Source: Demequina soli (lineage in GTDB: Bacteria; Actinomycetota; Actinomycetes; Actinomycetales; Demequinaceae). From it: a DNA stretch of 64,000 bases. A program made the translations under genes and the position numbers. Every line of letters starts with the position of its first letter. The first letter of the stretch is position 1. The notes below the pieces were generated by a model, which was given only the letters and a program-made list of their open reading frames with translations, searched no databases and was not told the DNA's origin. Of the stretch, positions 32,754 through 41,728 are shown piece by piece. The stretch covers positions 37,747 through 101,746 of the forward strand of contig NZ_BBLZ01000008.1 in assembly GCF_000971195.1 (NCBI RefSeq), given 5' to 3'.

Positions 32754-35129
32754 ATGCGCGACACGTACGCCAAGGCCGAGCAGATCGTCTCGACCCTCAC
32801 CACCGACGAGAAGATCCGCCTGGTCTCCGGGAAGGACGCCTGGACCACGGAGCCGCTGCCCGACCACGGCGTCCCGTCGATCATGCTGACGGACGGACCT
32901 CACGGCGTGCGCAAGCAGACGGGCAGCACCGACCACCTCGGCATCAACGCGTCCGTGCCCGCGACGTGCTTCCCGCCCGCCGTCACGCTCGGCTCGACGT
33001 GGGACCCGGCGCTGGTCGAGGAGGTGGGCGCCGCGCTCGGACGCGAGTCGCGCGCCAACGACGTCGCCGTGCTGCTGGGCCCGGGCCTCAACATCAAGCG
33101 CCACCCCGCCGGCGGCCGCAACTTCGAGTACTTCTCCGAGGACCCGTTCGTCGCGGGCAAGATGGCCGCCGCGATGGTGCGGGGCATCCAGTCGCAGGGC
33201 GTCGGCGCGTGCCTCAAGCACTATGCGGCGAACAACCAGGAGTTCTACCGGATGTCGGTGGACACGATCGTCGACGACCGCACCCTGCGCGAGATCTACC
33301 TCGCGGGCTTCGAGATCGCGGTCAAGGAGTCCGACCCCTGGACCGTCATGTGCTCGTACAACAAGGTCAACGGCGCCCACGCGGACGTCAGCCGGGACCT
33401 CCTCACGGAGACCCTGCGCGACCAGTGGGGCTTCGACGGCCTCGTGATGTCGGACTGGTTCGCGGTGTCGGACCGCCCGCTCGGCATCTGCGCCGGCCTC
33501 GACCTCGAGATGCCCGGCACCTCGGGGGCGTGGGACGCCGAGATCAAGGAGGCCCACGCGAAGGGGCTCCTCACCACCGCGGAGCTCGACCTCGCCGCGA
33601 CCCGCGTCATCGACCTCGCGCTGCGCACCCAGAACGACGCCGGCTCCTCCCAGGTGGACCCCGCCGCGCACCACGACCTCGCCCGCCGGGCGGCCGCCGC
33701 CGGCACCGTGCTCCTCACCAACGACGGCATCCTCCCGCTCGAGCGCACCGGCAGCATCGCCGTGATCGGCGCCTTCGCGAAGAAGCCCCGCTACCAGGGC
33801 GCCGGCTCCTCGCTCGTCAACCCCACCCAGCTCGACACGTTCCTCGAGGCGCTTCGCGCCGCCGTCGGCGACGCCGCCTCCGTCCACTACGCGCCCGGCT
33901 ACGACCCCCGCACGGGCGACACCGACGAGGACCTCCTCGCGGAGGTCCGCGAGACGGCCCGCAAGTCGGACGTCGTGATTGTGCTCGCGGGCCTGCCGAA
34001 CTCCTTCGAGTCCGAGGGCTTCGACCGCCGCCACCTGCGCCTGCCCGACGGGCACACCGCCACCGTGACCGCCGCCATCGAGGCCAACGACCGCACCGTG
34101 GTCGCCCTGCTCAACGGCTCCCCCATCGAGATGCCGTGGGCCGACCGCCCCGCCGCGATCGTCGAGGCGTACCTCGGCGGCCAGGCCGGCGGCTCCGCGC
34201 TCGCCGACGTGGTCCTGGGCGACGTCGCCCCCGGCGGACGCCTCGCCGAGTCCTTCCCCGTCTCCGCCGGGGACCTGCCCTCCGACCGCGACTTCGCCGG
34301 CGACCCCAAGCAGGTCGAGTACCGCGAGGGCCTCTACGTGGGCTACCGCTTCCACGACAGCGCCGGCGTCCCCGCCCGTTTCCCGTTCGGCCACGGCCTC
34401 ACCTACACGGCCTTCGACCACTCGGGCCTCACCGTGCGCAAGGCGGGCGACGGCTACACCGTCACCGTGACCGTCACCAACGTGGGCCCGCGCGAGGGCT
34501 CCGAGGTGGTGCAGGTGTACGTGCGCGACCCCGAGTCCGCCGTCTACCGCCCCGAGAAGGAGCTCAAGGGCTTCGCGAAGGTGACCCTCGCGCCCGGCAC
34601 CTCCGAGAAGGTGGTGGTCAAGCTCGACCGGCGCGCCTTCGCCGTGTGGGACGTGCGCTCCCAGGAGTGGCGCGTCGAGCCGGGCGCCTTCGAGATCCTG
34701 GTCGGCGCCTCGTCCACCGACATCCGCGCCCGCCGCACCGTCAAGGTCGCCGAGGGGGAGGCGGTGTCCCCCGCCCACGGCCCCGCCGCGTACGTCGCCA
34801 ACGACAACGAGTTCCGCCTCATGCTCGGCCGCGACATCCCGACGCCCGCCGGGGTGCTGCCGTTCCACCGCGACTCCACCACCGCCGACCTGCGCGAGAC
34901 CACCGCCGGCCGCGCCGTCGCGAGCATGCTCACGCAGCAGGCGTCCAAGCAGTTCGACACCAGCGACGCCGACGAGACCACCATCGCCATGTTCGAGGCG
35001 ATGCTCGGCGAGGCGCCCCTGCGGATGGTGGCGATGGCCAGCGCCGGCAAGCTGACCTTCGCGAGCCTCGACCGCCTCATCAAGCTCCTCAACGTGGGCT
35101 CCGCGAAGGCGTGGCGGGCGCGCGGATAG
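32754..35129 (+). CDS. Glycoside hydrolase family 3 beta-glucosidase
   Basis: Cytoplasmic GH3 enzyme of 791 residues that releases beta-linked glucose (or xylose) from oligosaccharides. There is no signal peptide. The N-terminal TIM barrel carries LLGPGLNIKRHPAGGRNFEYFSEDP and the nucleophile Asp234 in LVMSDWFAV. The middle alpha-beta sandwich is IAVIGAFAKKPRYQGAGSSLVNP, and a C-terminal fibronectin-III-like domain starts VEYREGLYVGYRFHD. About 100 extra residues follow it. The product specificity is inferred from the family. It stands alone, with its own promoter-like box and a terminator stem at 35179-35199. Confidence 0.95.
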   Translation: MRDTYAKAEQIVSTLTTDEKIRLVSGKDAWTTEPLPDHGVPSIMLTDGPHGVRKQTGSTDHLGINASVPATCFPPAVTLGSTWDPALVEEVGAALGRESRANDVAVLLGPGLNIKRHPAGGRNFEYFSEDPFVAGKMAAAMVRGIQSQGVGACLKHYAANNQEFYRMSVDTIVDDRTLREIYLAGFEIAVKESDPWTVMCSYNKVNGAHADVSRDLLTETLRDQWGFDGLVMSDWFAVSDRPLGICAGLDLEMPGTSGAWDAEIKEAHAKGLLTTAELDLAATRVIDLALRTQNDAGSSQVDPAAHHDLARRAAAAGTVLLTNDGILPLERTGSIAVIGAFAKKPRYQGAGSSLVNPTQLDTFLEALRAAVGDAASVHYAPGYDPRTGDTDEDLLAEVRETARKSDVVIVLAGLPNSFESEGFDRRHLRLPDGHTATVTAAIEANDRTVVALLNGSPIEMPWADRPAAIVEAYLGGQAGGSALADVVLGDVAPGGRLAESFPVSAGDLPSDRDFAGDPKQVEYREGLYVGYRFHDSAGVPARFPFGHGLTYTAFDHSGLTVRKAGDGYTVTVTVTNVGPREGSEVVQVYVRDPESAVYRPEKELKGFAKVTLAPGTSEKVVVKLDRRAFAVWDVRSQEWRVEPGAFEILVGASSTDIRARRTVKVAEGEAVSPAHGPAAYVANDNEFRLMLGRDIPTPAGVLPFHRDSTTADLRETTAGRAVASMLTQQASKQFDTSDADETTIAMFEAMLGEAPLRMVAMASAGKLTFASLDRLIKLLNVGSAKAWRARG

Positions 35130-35178
35130 CGTTCACCCTGCTCCGGCGGGGGCCGGGGTGCAAGATGGACCCGAGGCC

Positions 35179-35199
35179 CCCGCCGGCGCCGCCGGCGGG
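35179..35199. terminator. Hairpin between GH3 and BCCT genes
   Basis: A 9-bp perfect stem (35179-35187 with 35191-35199) with loop GCC, 50 bp after the beta-glucosidase stop and ending about 20 bp before the BCCT start. Confidence 0.5.
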
Positions 35200-35220
35200 A
35201 CCCGACGAGGGAGGTCACCC

Positions 35221-36993
35221 ATGGCGACGAGCACCCCGACGCACGAGTCGAAGCGCAGCACCCCGATGACCCGCGGCGACCTCGCGAAGTGGGTGTTCTG
35301 GCCCTCGGCGGTGCTCATCCTGGGCTTCGCGCTGTTCGCGATCATCGCCCCCGACCTCGCGCAGTCGCTGTTCGACACGATCCAGGCCGAGATCATCGCC
35401 GCGTTCGGCTGGTACTACGTCCTCATCGCCGCGTTCTTCGTCGCGGTGACCCTGTACCTCGGCTTCAGCCGCTACGGCGACATCGTGCTGGGCAAGGACG
35501 GCGACGAGCCCGCCTTCTCCAAGTTCTCCTGGTACGCCCTGCTGTTCGCCGCCGGTATGGGCATCGGCCTCGTGTTCTACGGCGTGGCCGAGCCGCTGTC
35601 CCACTTCGCGGACCCGCGCCCCGGCGTGACCGGCACCCCCGAGCAGCTCGCCCAGTCCGCGATGTCGCAGACCTTCCTCCACTGGGGCCTGCACGCCTGG
35701 TCCATCTACATCATCGTGGGCCTCGCGATCGCGTACGCCGTGCATCGTCGCGGCCGCCCCGTCTCGATCCGGTGGGCCCTCGAACCGCTGCTGGGCAAGA
35801 ACGTCGAGGGCGCGTGGGGCAACGTCATCGACGTGACGGCGGTGCTCGGCACCCTGTTCGGCATCGCGACCTCGCTGGGCCTCGGGGTCCTGCAGATCTC
35901 CGCAGGCCTGTCCTCCGCCGGGATCGCCGAGCCGACCACCACCACCCAGGTGGTGCTCATCATCGTCATCACGATCGTCACGCTGTTCTCCCTGCTCACG
36001 GGGCTCGCGCGTGGCATGAAGTGGCTGTCGAACATCAACCTCGCCCTCGCGGGCGTCCTGCTGGCGTACGTCCTCTTCTCCGGTCCCACGCTCTTCCTGC
36101 TGCGGGAGTTCGTGCAGTCCATCGGCAACTACATCCAGAACTTCGTGGGCCTGAGCTTCAACGTGTCCGCGTACGCCGGCGCCGAGGGCGCCGCCTGGCA
36201 GGCCGCATGGACCACCTTCTACTGGGGCTGGTGGATCGCGTGGGCGCCCTTCGTCGGCGTCTTCATCGCGCGCGTGTCCAAGGGCCGCACCGTGCGCGAG
36301 TTCGTGTGGGGCGTCCTGCTGGTCCCCGCGATGATCACCTTCCTGTGGTTCGGCGTCATGGGCGGCACCGCCCTGTACCAGGAGCTCTTCAACGGCGGCG
36401 GGCTGGTCGGCGCCGACGGCAGCGTGAACACCGAGGGCGTCCTGTTCGACATGCTCGACAAGCTGCCGGGCGGCTCGATCGCGACCATCGGCGCGATCCT
36501 GCTGGTGGGCATCTTCTTCGTCACCTCGTCCGACTCCGGCAGCTTCGTCCTGTCGATGCTCACCTCGGGCGGCCAGGAGACGCCCGCCAAGTGGCTGCGC
36601 GTGTTCTGGGCATGCACCACGGCCGCGGTCGCGATCGCGCTGCTGATCTCGGGCGGGCTGCTCGCCCTCCAGACCGCCGCGATCATCACGGCGCTGCCGT
36701 TCTCGGTCGTGATGATCGGCATGGTGGTCTCGCTGTTCCGGGCCTTCGAGCGCGAGCATCGGGCCTACGTGCGCGCCACCCGCCAGCGGCTCGTCGAGCA
36801 CATCGGCGACACGTACGGCCTCGAGCCGTCGACCGCCGAGCTGCGCCAGGTCCGGCTGCGGCCCCCGTGGCGGCGCAGGAAGGCGGACGATGCGGGGGGC
36901 GCCGCCGCGAGCACGTCGCCGCCGGCCCCCGTCGCGACCGCGACGCCGCCCGAGCCGAGCGGCGAGGCCCCGCCGGGGGATCCCGCCCCCTAG
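35221..36993 (+). CDS. BCCT-family transporter (glycine betaine/choline/carnitine)
   Basis: Sodium- or proton-coupled importer of compatible solutes with 12 membrane helices, 590 residues. The substrate-pocket signature TFYWGWWIAWAPFVGVFIARVSKGRTVREF is the TM8 tryptophan box of BetP-type transporters, and AAGMGIGLVFYGVAEPLSHF is the TM3 glycine stretch. The hydrophilic C-terminus (RPPWRRRKADDAGG...) is Arg- and then Pro-rich, and may sense osmotic or potassium change, as in BetP; that is inference. The stop codon TAG at 36991-36993 is also the start of the -10 box of the next gene. Confidence 0.94.
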   Translation: MATSTPTHESKRSTPMTRGDLAKWVFWPSAVLILGFALFAIIAPDLAQSLFDTIQAEIIAAFGWYYVLIAAFFVAVTLYLGFSRYGDIVLGKDGDEPAFSKFSWYALLFAAGMGIGLVFYGVAEPLSHFADPRPGVTGTPEQLAQSAMSQTFLHWGLHAWSIYIIVGLAIAYAVHRRGRPVSIRWALEPLLGKNVEGAWGNVIDVTAVLGTLFGIATSLGLGVLQISAGLSSAGIAEPTTTTQVVLIIVITIVTLFSLLTGLARGMKWLSNINLALAGVLLAYVLFSGPTLFLLREFVQSIGNYIQNFVGLSFNVSAYAGAEGAAWQAAWTTFYWGWWIAWAPFVGVFIARVSKGRTVREFVWGVLLVPAMITFLWFGVMGGTALYQELFNGGGLVGADGSVNTEGVLFDMLDKLPGGSIATIGAILLVGIFFVTSSDSGSFVLSMLTSGGQETPAKWLRVFWACTTAAVAIALLISGGLLALQTAAIITALPFSVVMIGMVVSLFRAFEREHRAYVRATRQRLVEHIGDTYGLEPSTAELRQVRLRPPWRRRKADDAGGAAASTSPPAPVATATPPEPSGEAPPGDPAP

Positions 36994-37003
36994 CCTGGGG
37001 CCC

Positions 37004-37477
37004 GTGACCTTCTCCTACGCGCTCGGGCTGCCGCGCCAATTGGTGCTCGCCGTGACCGCGGTGTCGCTCGTCGAGATCCCGGTCGCCCACCTGCTGCTCG
37101 CGCGCTGGAACGGCACCGTCGCGGTCGCCGTCACCGTGGCGTCGGCCGCGTTCATCGCATACATCCTCACCGACTGGGTCGCGGCCGTGCGCCGCCCGAT
37201 CCGCCTCGAGCCCGATCGCCTGGTGGTCCGCCGCGGGCTGCGCCGCCCCACCGAGGTGCCGCTCGACGCGATCGCGGGCGTGCGCATCGTCCCCTCGAGC
37301 GACCGGCTGCCGGACGGCGCCCTGCGCACGCTGTACGCGGGCGAGGCGACGGTGCTCGTCACGCTCACCCCGACCGGCGCCGCGGCGCTGGGTCGCGCGG
37401 CGGTCGCGTTCGCGCCCGACGACCCCTCCGCGCTGGTCACGGCCCTCGTCGCGGCGGGCGTAGAGTCGCGAGGGTGA
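37004..37477 (+). CDS. Membrane protein with bacterial PH-like domain
   Basis: A 157-residue protein with two N-terminal helices (residues ~10-60), then a PH-like domain of about 90 residues: RRPIRLEPDRLVVRRGLRRPTEVPLDAIAGVRI. Such DUF-type PH proteins are common in actinobacteria with no fixed role. GTG at 37004 lies 7 nt after TAGCCT (36991-36996), inside the previous stop codon, so it is probably leaderless. It overlaps the next gene by 4 bp. Confidence 0.7.
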   Translation: MTFSYALGLPRQLVLAVTAVSLVEIPVAHLLLARWNGTVAVAVTVASAAFIAYILTDWVAAVRRPIRLEPDRLVVRRGLRRPTEVPLDAIAGVRIVPSSDRLPDGALRTLYAGEATVLVTLTPTGAAALGRAAVAFAPDDPSALVTALVAAGVESRG

Positions 37478-37770
37478 ACACGCACGCACCCACGCTCGTC
37501 CATGGCACCCGACCGCTGCTCCGCACGGTCATGGCGGTCCGCGGCGGCTGGGCGCTGATGTCCGACGGCGACTCGATGATCGCGTGGCGCGTGGGCGCCG
37601 ACGCGGCCGCCCTGCTCGAGGTCGGCGCGCAGGTCGCCGACCACGGTCACGGACGATGCACGGCACCCGGCGGCGCGGTCGCCTACAGGGAGGCCGACGA
37701 GGAGGGCGACATGCGACGCCTGATGCGCTCCGCGGGCGCCGCCCGCGCCGCCTTCGCCCTCGCGGCCTGA
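37474..37770 (+). CDS. Small hypothetical protein
   Basis: A 98-residue protein starting VNTHAPTLVHGTRPLLRTVMAVRGGWALMSDGDSMIAWRVG. No known domain. The GTG overlaps the upstream PH-like gene (GTGA), and a TAGAGT box 7 nt upstream (37461-37466) would also allow a leaderless transcript from within the upstream gene. The C-terminal half is charged and Ala-rich. Function unknown. Confidence 0.6.
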   Translation: MNTHAPTLVHGTRPLLRTVMAVRGGWALMSDGDSMIAWRVGADAAALLEVGAQVADHGHGRCTAPGGAVAYREADEEGDMRRLMRSAGAARAAFALAA

Positions 37771-37771
37771 G

Positions 37772-38257
37772 CTAGGCCGGCTCGACCAGCACGCACACCT
37801 CGACGGACCCCTCGGGACCCTCGGGACCCTGCGTCGGCATGTCGACGTAGAGCTCGTACCAGGACGCGTAGTCGTCGCCCGTGGTGGTGCGCGCGCTCAC
37901 GGGCGCCACCCCCGCCTCGTCCCAGGACGCCATGAGGCGCCTCGTCACCTCCGCCAGGCGCGAGTAGGGGCCCGTGTGCCGCGCGATCGAATACTCGCCC
38001 TCCGGCAGCACGTCGGGCTCGATCGGCGATCCCCCGAGGTCCGCGGGGTCCACGAGGTGGCCCACCTCGATGTCGAAGGTCGCGTCCGGGCGGGCCGCGA
38101 TGTAGCGGATCACCGCTCCCCGCGGCGCGACGCCATGCGCCGCGAGCAGCTCCGCCACCCGGTCGAAGCCCTCCCCGACCACGTGGGGCAGCCGCTCCAG
38201 CGACACCTCCATCTCGACGCCCACGTACGCCCGCTCCGGCAGGCGCTCGACGCTCAC
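37772..38257 (-). CDS. GyrI-like effector-binding domain protein
   Basis: A 161-residue single-domain protein similar to the effector-binding half of AraC-type regulators (GyrI-like/Rob C-terminal fold). Visible elements: VERLPERAYVGVEMEVSLERLPHVVGEGFDRVAELLAAHGV, ATFDIEVGHLVD and VLPEGEYSIARHTGPYSRLAEVTRRLMASW. It lacks a DNA-binding part, so it may bind small molecules. The GTG at 38257 overlaps the flavodoxin-like gene (GTGA), so they are coupled. Confidence 0.8.
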   Translation of the reverse strand: MSVERLPERAYVGVEMEVSLERLPHVVGEGFDRVAELLAAHGVAPRGAVIRYIAARPDATFDIEVGHLVDPADLGGSPIEPDVLPEGEYSIARHTGPYSRLAEVTRRLMASWDEAGVAPVSARTTTGDDYASWYELYVDMPTQGPEGPEGSVEVCVLVEPA

Positions 38258-38979
38258 GCGCGGTACTCCGGGTTCGGGTGGTCGAAGCGGGCGCCGGCGT
38301 CCCAGTCCTTGCGGGAGTTGCCGCCCGCGGGGAAGCCGCCGCCGTCCTTGAGCCACCGGGCCACGTGCAGCAGGTTCCACACCATGAAGGTGGTGTTGCG
38401 GCGCGTGAAGTCGTTCTCGGGGCCGCCGCTCCCGGGATCCAGGTAGGACGGGCCGGGCCCCACCTCCCCGATCCAGCCCGCGTCCGCGTTCGGGGGGATC
38501 GTGTAGCCCAGATGCTGCAGCGAGTACAGGACGTTCATGGCGACGTGCTTGACGCCGTCCTCGTTGCCGGTGACCACGACGCCCGCGGTGCGGCCGTAGT
38601 AGAGGTACTGGCCGCGCTCGTTGAGGCCCCCGGAGAGTCCGTAGAGGCGCTCGATCACGCGGGTCGCGACCGAGGACTTGTCGCCCAGCCACAGCGGCGT
38701 GCCCAGGATGAGGATGTCCGCGTCGAGGATCCGCGGAGCCAGCGCGGGCCAGTCGTCGCGATCCTGGTTCCCGCCCGGCACGTCCTCGCGCATGTCCGGA
38801 TAGACGCCGGGCGCGATCGCGTGGTCGACGGCGCGGATCACGTCGACCTCGACGCCCTGGGCGCGCAGGATCGCGATCGCGTTGTCGAGCAGCCCCTGCG
38901 TGTGCGACGGCGTCGGCGAGGGCTTGAGCGTGCAGTTCACCACGGCGGCGGTGAGGTCCGAGAAGTCGGGGGAGCTCAT
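38254..38979 (-). CDS. Flavodoxin-like NAD(P)H-dependent FMN oxidoreductase
   Basis: A 241-residue flavoprotein of the NADPH-dependent FMN reductase/flavodoxin fold. The opening AAVVNCTLKPSPTPSHTQGLLDNAI is the phosphate-binding loop region, followed by LILGTPLWLGDKSSVATRVIERLYGLSGG and TAGVVVTGNEDGVKHVAMNVLYSLQHLGYTIPP. The ATG lies 7 nt after TAGCGT (38987-38992 on minus), indicating a leaderless transcript. It heads a two-gene unit with the effector-binding protein. The electron acceptor is unknown. Confidence 0.87.
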   Translation of the reverse strand: MSSPDFSDLTAAVVNCTLKPSPTPSHTQGLLDNAIAILRAQGVEVDVIRAVDHAIAPGVYPDMREDVPGGNQDRDDWPALAPRILDADILILGTPLWLGDKSSVATRVIERLYGLSGGLNERGQYLYYGRTAGVVVTGNEDGVKHVAMNVLYSLQHLGYTIPPNADAGWIGEVGPGPSYLDPGSGGPENDFTRRNTTFMVWNLLHVARWLKDGGGFPAGGNSRKDWDAGARFDHPNPEYRA

Positions 38980-39038
38980 GTCCCCGACGCTACGTCAGGG
39001 CGCGCCGTCTGTCAGCGCGTGCGGACCGGCCGCGCCCG

Positions 39039-39320
39039 TCAGGATCGGCGGACGGTGCCCTCGACGTCGATCGGCGCCTGGCCGCGCCCGTGGCCCGCGC
39101 GGTAGGCCGCCTCGAAGCGCTGCTTCTCCCGCGTCACCAGGACGAGCAGGATGCCCCACAGCCCCGCATCGTCCACGAGGCCCAGCGGGCCGAGCACCAT
39201 CTCGGGGATGAGGTCGAGCGGCCACAGCGTGTAGAGCACGGCGCCGGCCGCGGCCACCCACGTCATGGGCGCGAGCCGATGCTCGCCCGACCGGACCGCC
39301 TTGAGGAAGCGCCACCACAT
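39039..39320 (-). CDS. DUF1232 (YkvA-like) small membrane protein
   Basis: A 93-residue membrane protein. The core VLYTLWPLDLIPEMVLGPLGLVDDAGLWGILLVLV is the DUF1232 signature (P-x-D-x-I-P..G..DD). Function is unknown. CATACT 6 nt upstream of the ATG suggests leaderless expression. A GACGATGCG-type motif in the gene (39165-39173) encodes VDDAG of the conserved core. Confidence 0.85.
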   Translation of the reverse strand: MWWRFLKAVRSGEHRLAPMTWVAAAGAVLYTLWPLDLIPEMVLGPLGLVDDAGLWGILLVLVTREKQRFEAAYRAGHGRGQAPIDVEGTVRRS

Positions 39321-39353
39321 GGGCCCAGTATGCGCCTCCCCCGCGCGGACGGG

Positions 39354-39842
39354 TCAGAGCACCTCGCGCAGCTGCCCCGTGTGGACGTCGAACACGAAGC
39401 CGCGCACCTGTGTCGCGTCGACGAGGAACGGGCTGCGGCGCAGGCGCTCCATCGACTGGCGCAGGTCCGCGTCGAGGTCCTTGAAGGACTCGGGGCTCCA
39501 GGCCGGCTTGAGGCCGGTCTCGTCGAGGAGCTGGTTGCGCAGCTCGTCGTCGGTGAAGGTGAGCGCGCCGCAGTCGGTGTGGTGGATGAGGATGATCTCG
39601 CGGGTGCCGAGCTTGCGCTGAGAGATGACGAGCGAGCGGATCATGTCGTCGGTGATGACGCCGCCGGCGTTCCGCATGATGTGCGCGTCGCCGACCTCGA
39701 GGCCGAGCAGCGCGAACACGTCGAGGCGCGAGTCCATGCACGCGACCACGGCCAGGTGGCGGCGGGGTGGCAGCGGGCGGTCCGGCGTGTACGTGCTCGC
39801 ATACTCGCGGTTGTTGGCGACGAGCTCGTCGGCGATGCCCAT
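39354..39842 (-). CDS. Beta-class carbonic anhydrase
   Basis: Zinc enzyme for CO2/bicarbonate interconversion, 162 residues. Zinc ligands are Cys35 (with the Asp37/Arg39 dyad in ACMDSR), His88 and Cys91 in HHTDCG, exactly as in the beta class. It is short for the family and resembles the actinobacterial Rv1284 type. The Shine-Dalgarno GGGAGGGA supports the ATG at 39842. It stands alone, divergent from the SDR gene. Confidence 0.95.
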   Translation of the reverse strand: MGIADELVANNREYASTYTPDRPLPPRRHLAVVACMDSRLDVFALLGLEVGDAHIMRNAGGVITDDMIRSLVISQRKLGTREIILIHHTDCGALTFTDDELRNQLLDETGLKPAWSPESFKDLDADLRQSMERLRRSPFLVDATQVRGFVFDVHTGQLREVL

Positions 39843-39920
39843 GGTTCCCTCCCGAGGATTGGCCGGTTGTCGCGCTCCAGCCTATTGCGGCACCGCGGGC
39901 GGGGTTGCCACCATGAACCC

Positions 39921-40685
39921 ATGCCGCGCGTCCTGGTCACCGGAGCCGCCCAGGGTCTGGGCGCCGAGATCTCCCGCGAGCTCGTCGCGCTCGGATACGA
40001 GGTCGTGGTCCATGGCCGCGACGCCGCCCGCGCCGAGGTGGCGCTCGCGGCCGCGCCCGGCGCCCTCGCCGCCGTCACCGGGCGCCTCGACTCGCTCGCG
40101 TCGACCCGGCTGCTCGCGGAGGACGCGAAGGGGCGAGGGCCGTACGACGTCGTCGTCCACAACGCCGCCCTCGGCCCCGAGCAGGACCGCCCGATCGCGA
40201 CCGAGGACGGCCTCGAGCGCATGCTCCAGGTCAACGTGGTCGCGCCCTACCTGCTCAGCGCGCTGCTCCCCGTGCCCCGGCGCATCGTGGTGATCGGCTC
40301 CGACGCCGCGGCGGGCGGGCGTCCCACGGTCGACCTCGAGCCGCCGCGCCCGTGGGACGGCAACCGCGTCTACGCCGACTCCAAGCTGCTCGTCACGATG
40401 CTCGCCTTCGAGCTCGCCGCGCGGCACACCGACCGTCAGATCAACGTGGTCCACCCGGGCTGGGTGCGCACCCGTATGGGCGGCCCGCTCGCGGCCCTGC
40501 CGGTCCAGGACGGCGCCGACACCCCCGTGTGGATGGTCACCTCGGACGAGGCGATCGCGCGGCGCGGCGGGCAGTACGTCCATCGCCGTCGCGCGGAGCC
40601 CGCCCCGCCGGCGGCGCACGATGCGGCGCTGAGGGCGGCGCTCGTCGAGCGGCTCGCGGCCGTGACGGGCGAGCATCTGCACTGA
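39921..40685 (+). CDS. Short-chain dehydrogenase/reductase
   Basis: NAD(P)-dependent oxidoreductase of 254 residues. The cofactor motif is TGAAQGLG (residues 7-14), the structural NAG motif is changed to HNAALGP, the active-site Ser lies in VVIGSDAAAGG, and the catalytic YxxxK is RVYADSK. NVVHPGWVRTRMGG follows as in the family. The last ~30 residues (RRAEPAPPAAHDAALRAALVERL) are helical. CACCAT 6 nt upstream of the ATG suggests leaderless transcription. The substrate is unknown. Confidence 0.93.
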   Translation: MPRVLVTGAAQGLGAEISRELVALGYEVVVHGRDAARAEVALAAAPGALAAVTGRLDSLASTRLLAEDAKGRGPYDVVVHNAALGPEQDRPIATEDGLERMLQVNVVAPYLLSALLPVPRRIVVIGSDAAAGGRPTVDLEPPRPWDGNRVYADSKLLVTMLAFELAARHTDRQINVVHPGWVRTRMGGPLAALPVQDGADTPVWMVTSDEAIARRGGQYVHRRRAEPAPPAAHDAALRAALVERLAAVTGEHLH

Positions 40686-40703
40686 CGCCCCTAGGATGCA
40701 GGC

Positions 40704-41723
40704 ATGACACTGCCGCGCGCCTCGATGCGGGACGTCGCGCGCATGGCCGGAGTGTCGGGCCAGACGGTGTCCCGCGTCGCCAACGGCTCGCTCAACGTCA
40801 GCGCGGAGACGCGCCAGCGGGTGCTCGACGCGATGGAGACCGTGGGCTACACGCCCAACACCGCCGCGCGCGCCCTGCGCAGCGGCACCTTCGAGACGAT
40901 CGGCGTCATCGCCCACCGGATCGCGCGCACGGGCCAGGCGAGCATCGTCGAGGCCGTGGTGCAGGCGGCCCGCGACTCCGGCCACACCGTCACCCTGCTG
41001 GACATCGACTCCACGGGCCACGAGGACGTCGCCGAGGCCGCCTCGCGCCTGTCCCACCAGGCCATCGACGGGCTCATCATCATCCGCGCCGAGATCGAGC
41101 ACGCGGGCCGGCTCACGCTGCCCGCGGGGTTGCCCGTCGTGGTGTCGGACGCGACCTTCGGCGGCCGCCTGCCCATGATCGGCGCCGACCACGCCGGCGG
41201 CGCGCGCGCGGCCGTCGACCACCTGCTCGACCTGGGCCACCGCACCGTCCACCACGTCGCCGGCCCCGCCGACTCGATCCCCGCGCGGGCCCGCCTCGCC
41301 GCGTGGCGCGAGGCGCTCGAGGCCCGCGGCGCCGAGGTCCCCGAGCCGCTCGCGGGCGACTGGAGCGCAGCGTCGGGCTACGCGGCCGGCGTCGCGCTCG
41401 CGGCGCGCGGCGACGCGACCGCGGTCTTCTGCGGGAACGACGAGATGGCGACCGGCCTCGTGCTCGCGTACAGCGAACGGGGTGCCGGCGTCCCCGAGGA
41501 CCTGTCCGTCGTCGGCTTCGACGACATCCCGCTGGCCGGGTTCCTGCGGCCCCCGCTCACCACCGTGCGGCAGCCGTTCGCGGAGCTGGGCCGGCGCCTC
41601 GTCGAGGAGGTGCTCGCGCGCATCGCGGGCGACGTGCGGCCGGCGTCCGACGGGATCGAGCCGGCCGAGCTCATCGCGTGCGAGCTCGTGGTGCGGGGCT
41701 CGACGGCCCCTCCCCGTCGCTGA
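40704..41723 (+). CDS. LacI-family transcriptional regulator
   Basis: Sugar-responsive repressor of 339 residues. The N-terminal HTH is ASMRDVARMAGVSGQTVSRVANGSLNVSAETRQRV with the hinge helix NTAARALRSG; a periplasmic-binding-like ligand domain follows with FETIGVIAH, FCGNDEMATGLVLAY and SVVGFDDIPLAGFLRPPLTTVRQPF. The ATG is 6 nt after TAGGAT (40692-40697), so it is probably leaderless. The target genes are not obvious; the convergent neighbour is another LacI gene, whose stop is 5 bp away. Confidence 0.92.
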   Translation: MTLPRASMRDVARMAGVSGQTVSRVANGSLNVSAETRQRVLDAMETVGYTPNTAARALRSGTFETIGVIAHRIARTGQASIVEAVVQAARDSGHTVTLLDIDSTGHEDVAEAASRLSHQAIDGLIIIRAEIEHAGRLTLPAGLPVVVSDATFGGRLPMIGADHAGGARAAVDHLLDLGHRTVHHVAGPADSIPARARLAAWREALEARGAEVPEPLAGDWSAASGYAAGVALAARGDATAVFCGNDEMATGLVLAYSERGAGVPEDLSVVGFDDIPLAGFLRPPLTTVRQPFAELGRRLVEEVLARIAGDVRPASDGIEPAELIACELVVRGSTAPPRR

Positions 41724-41728
41724 CCCGC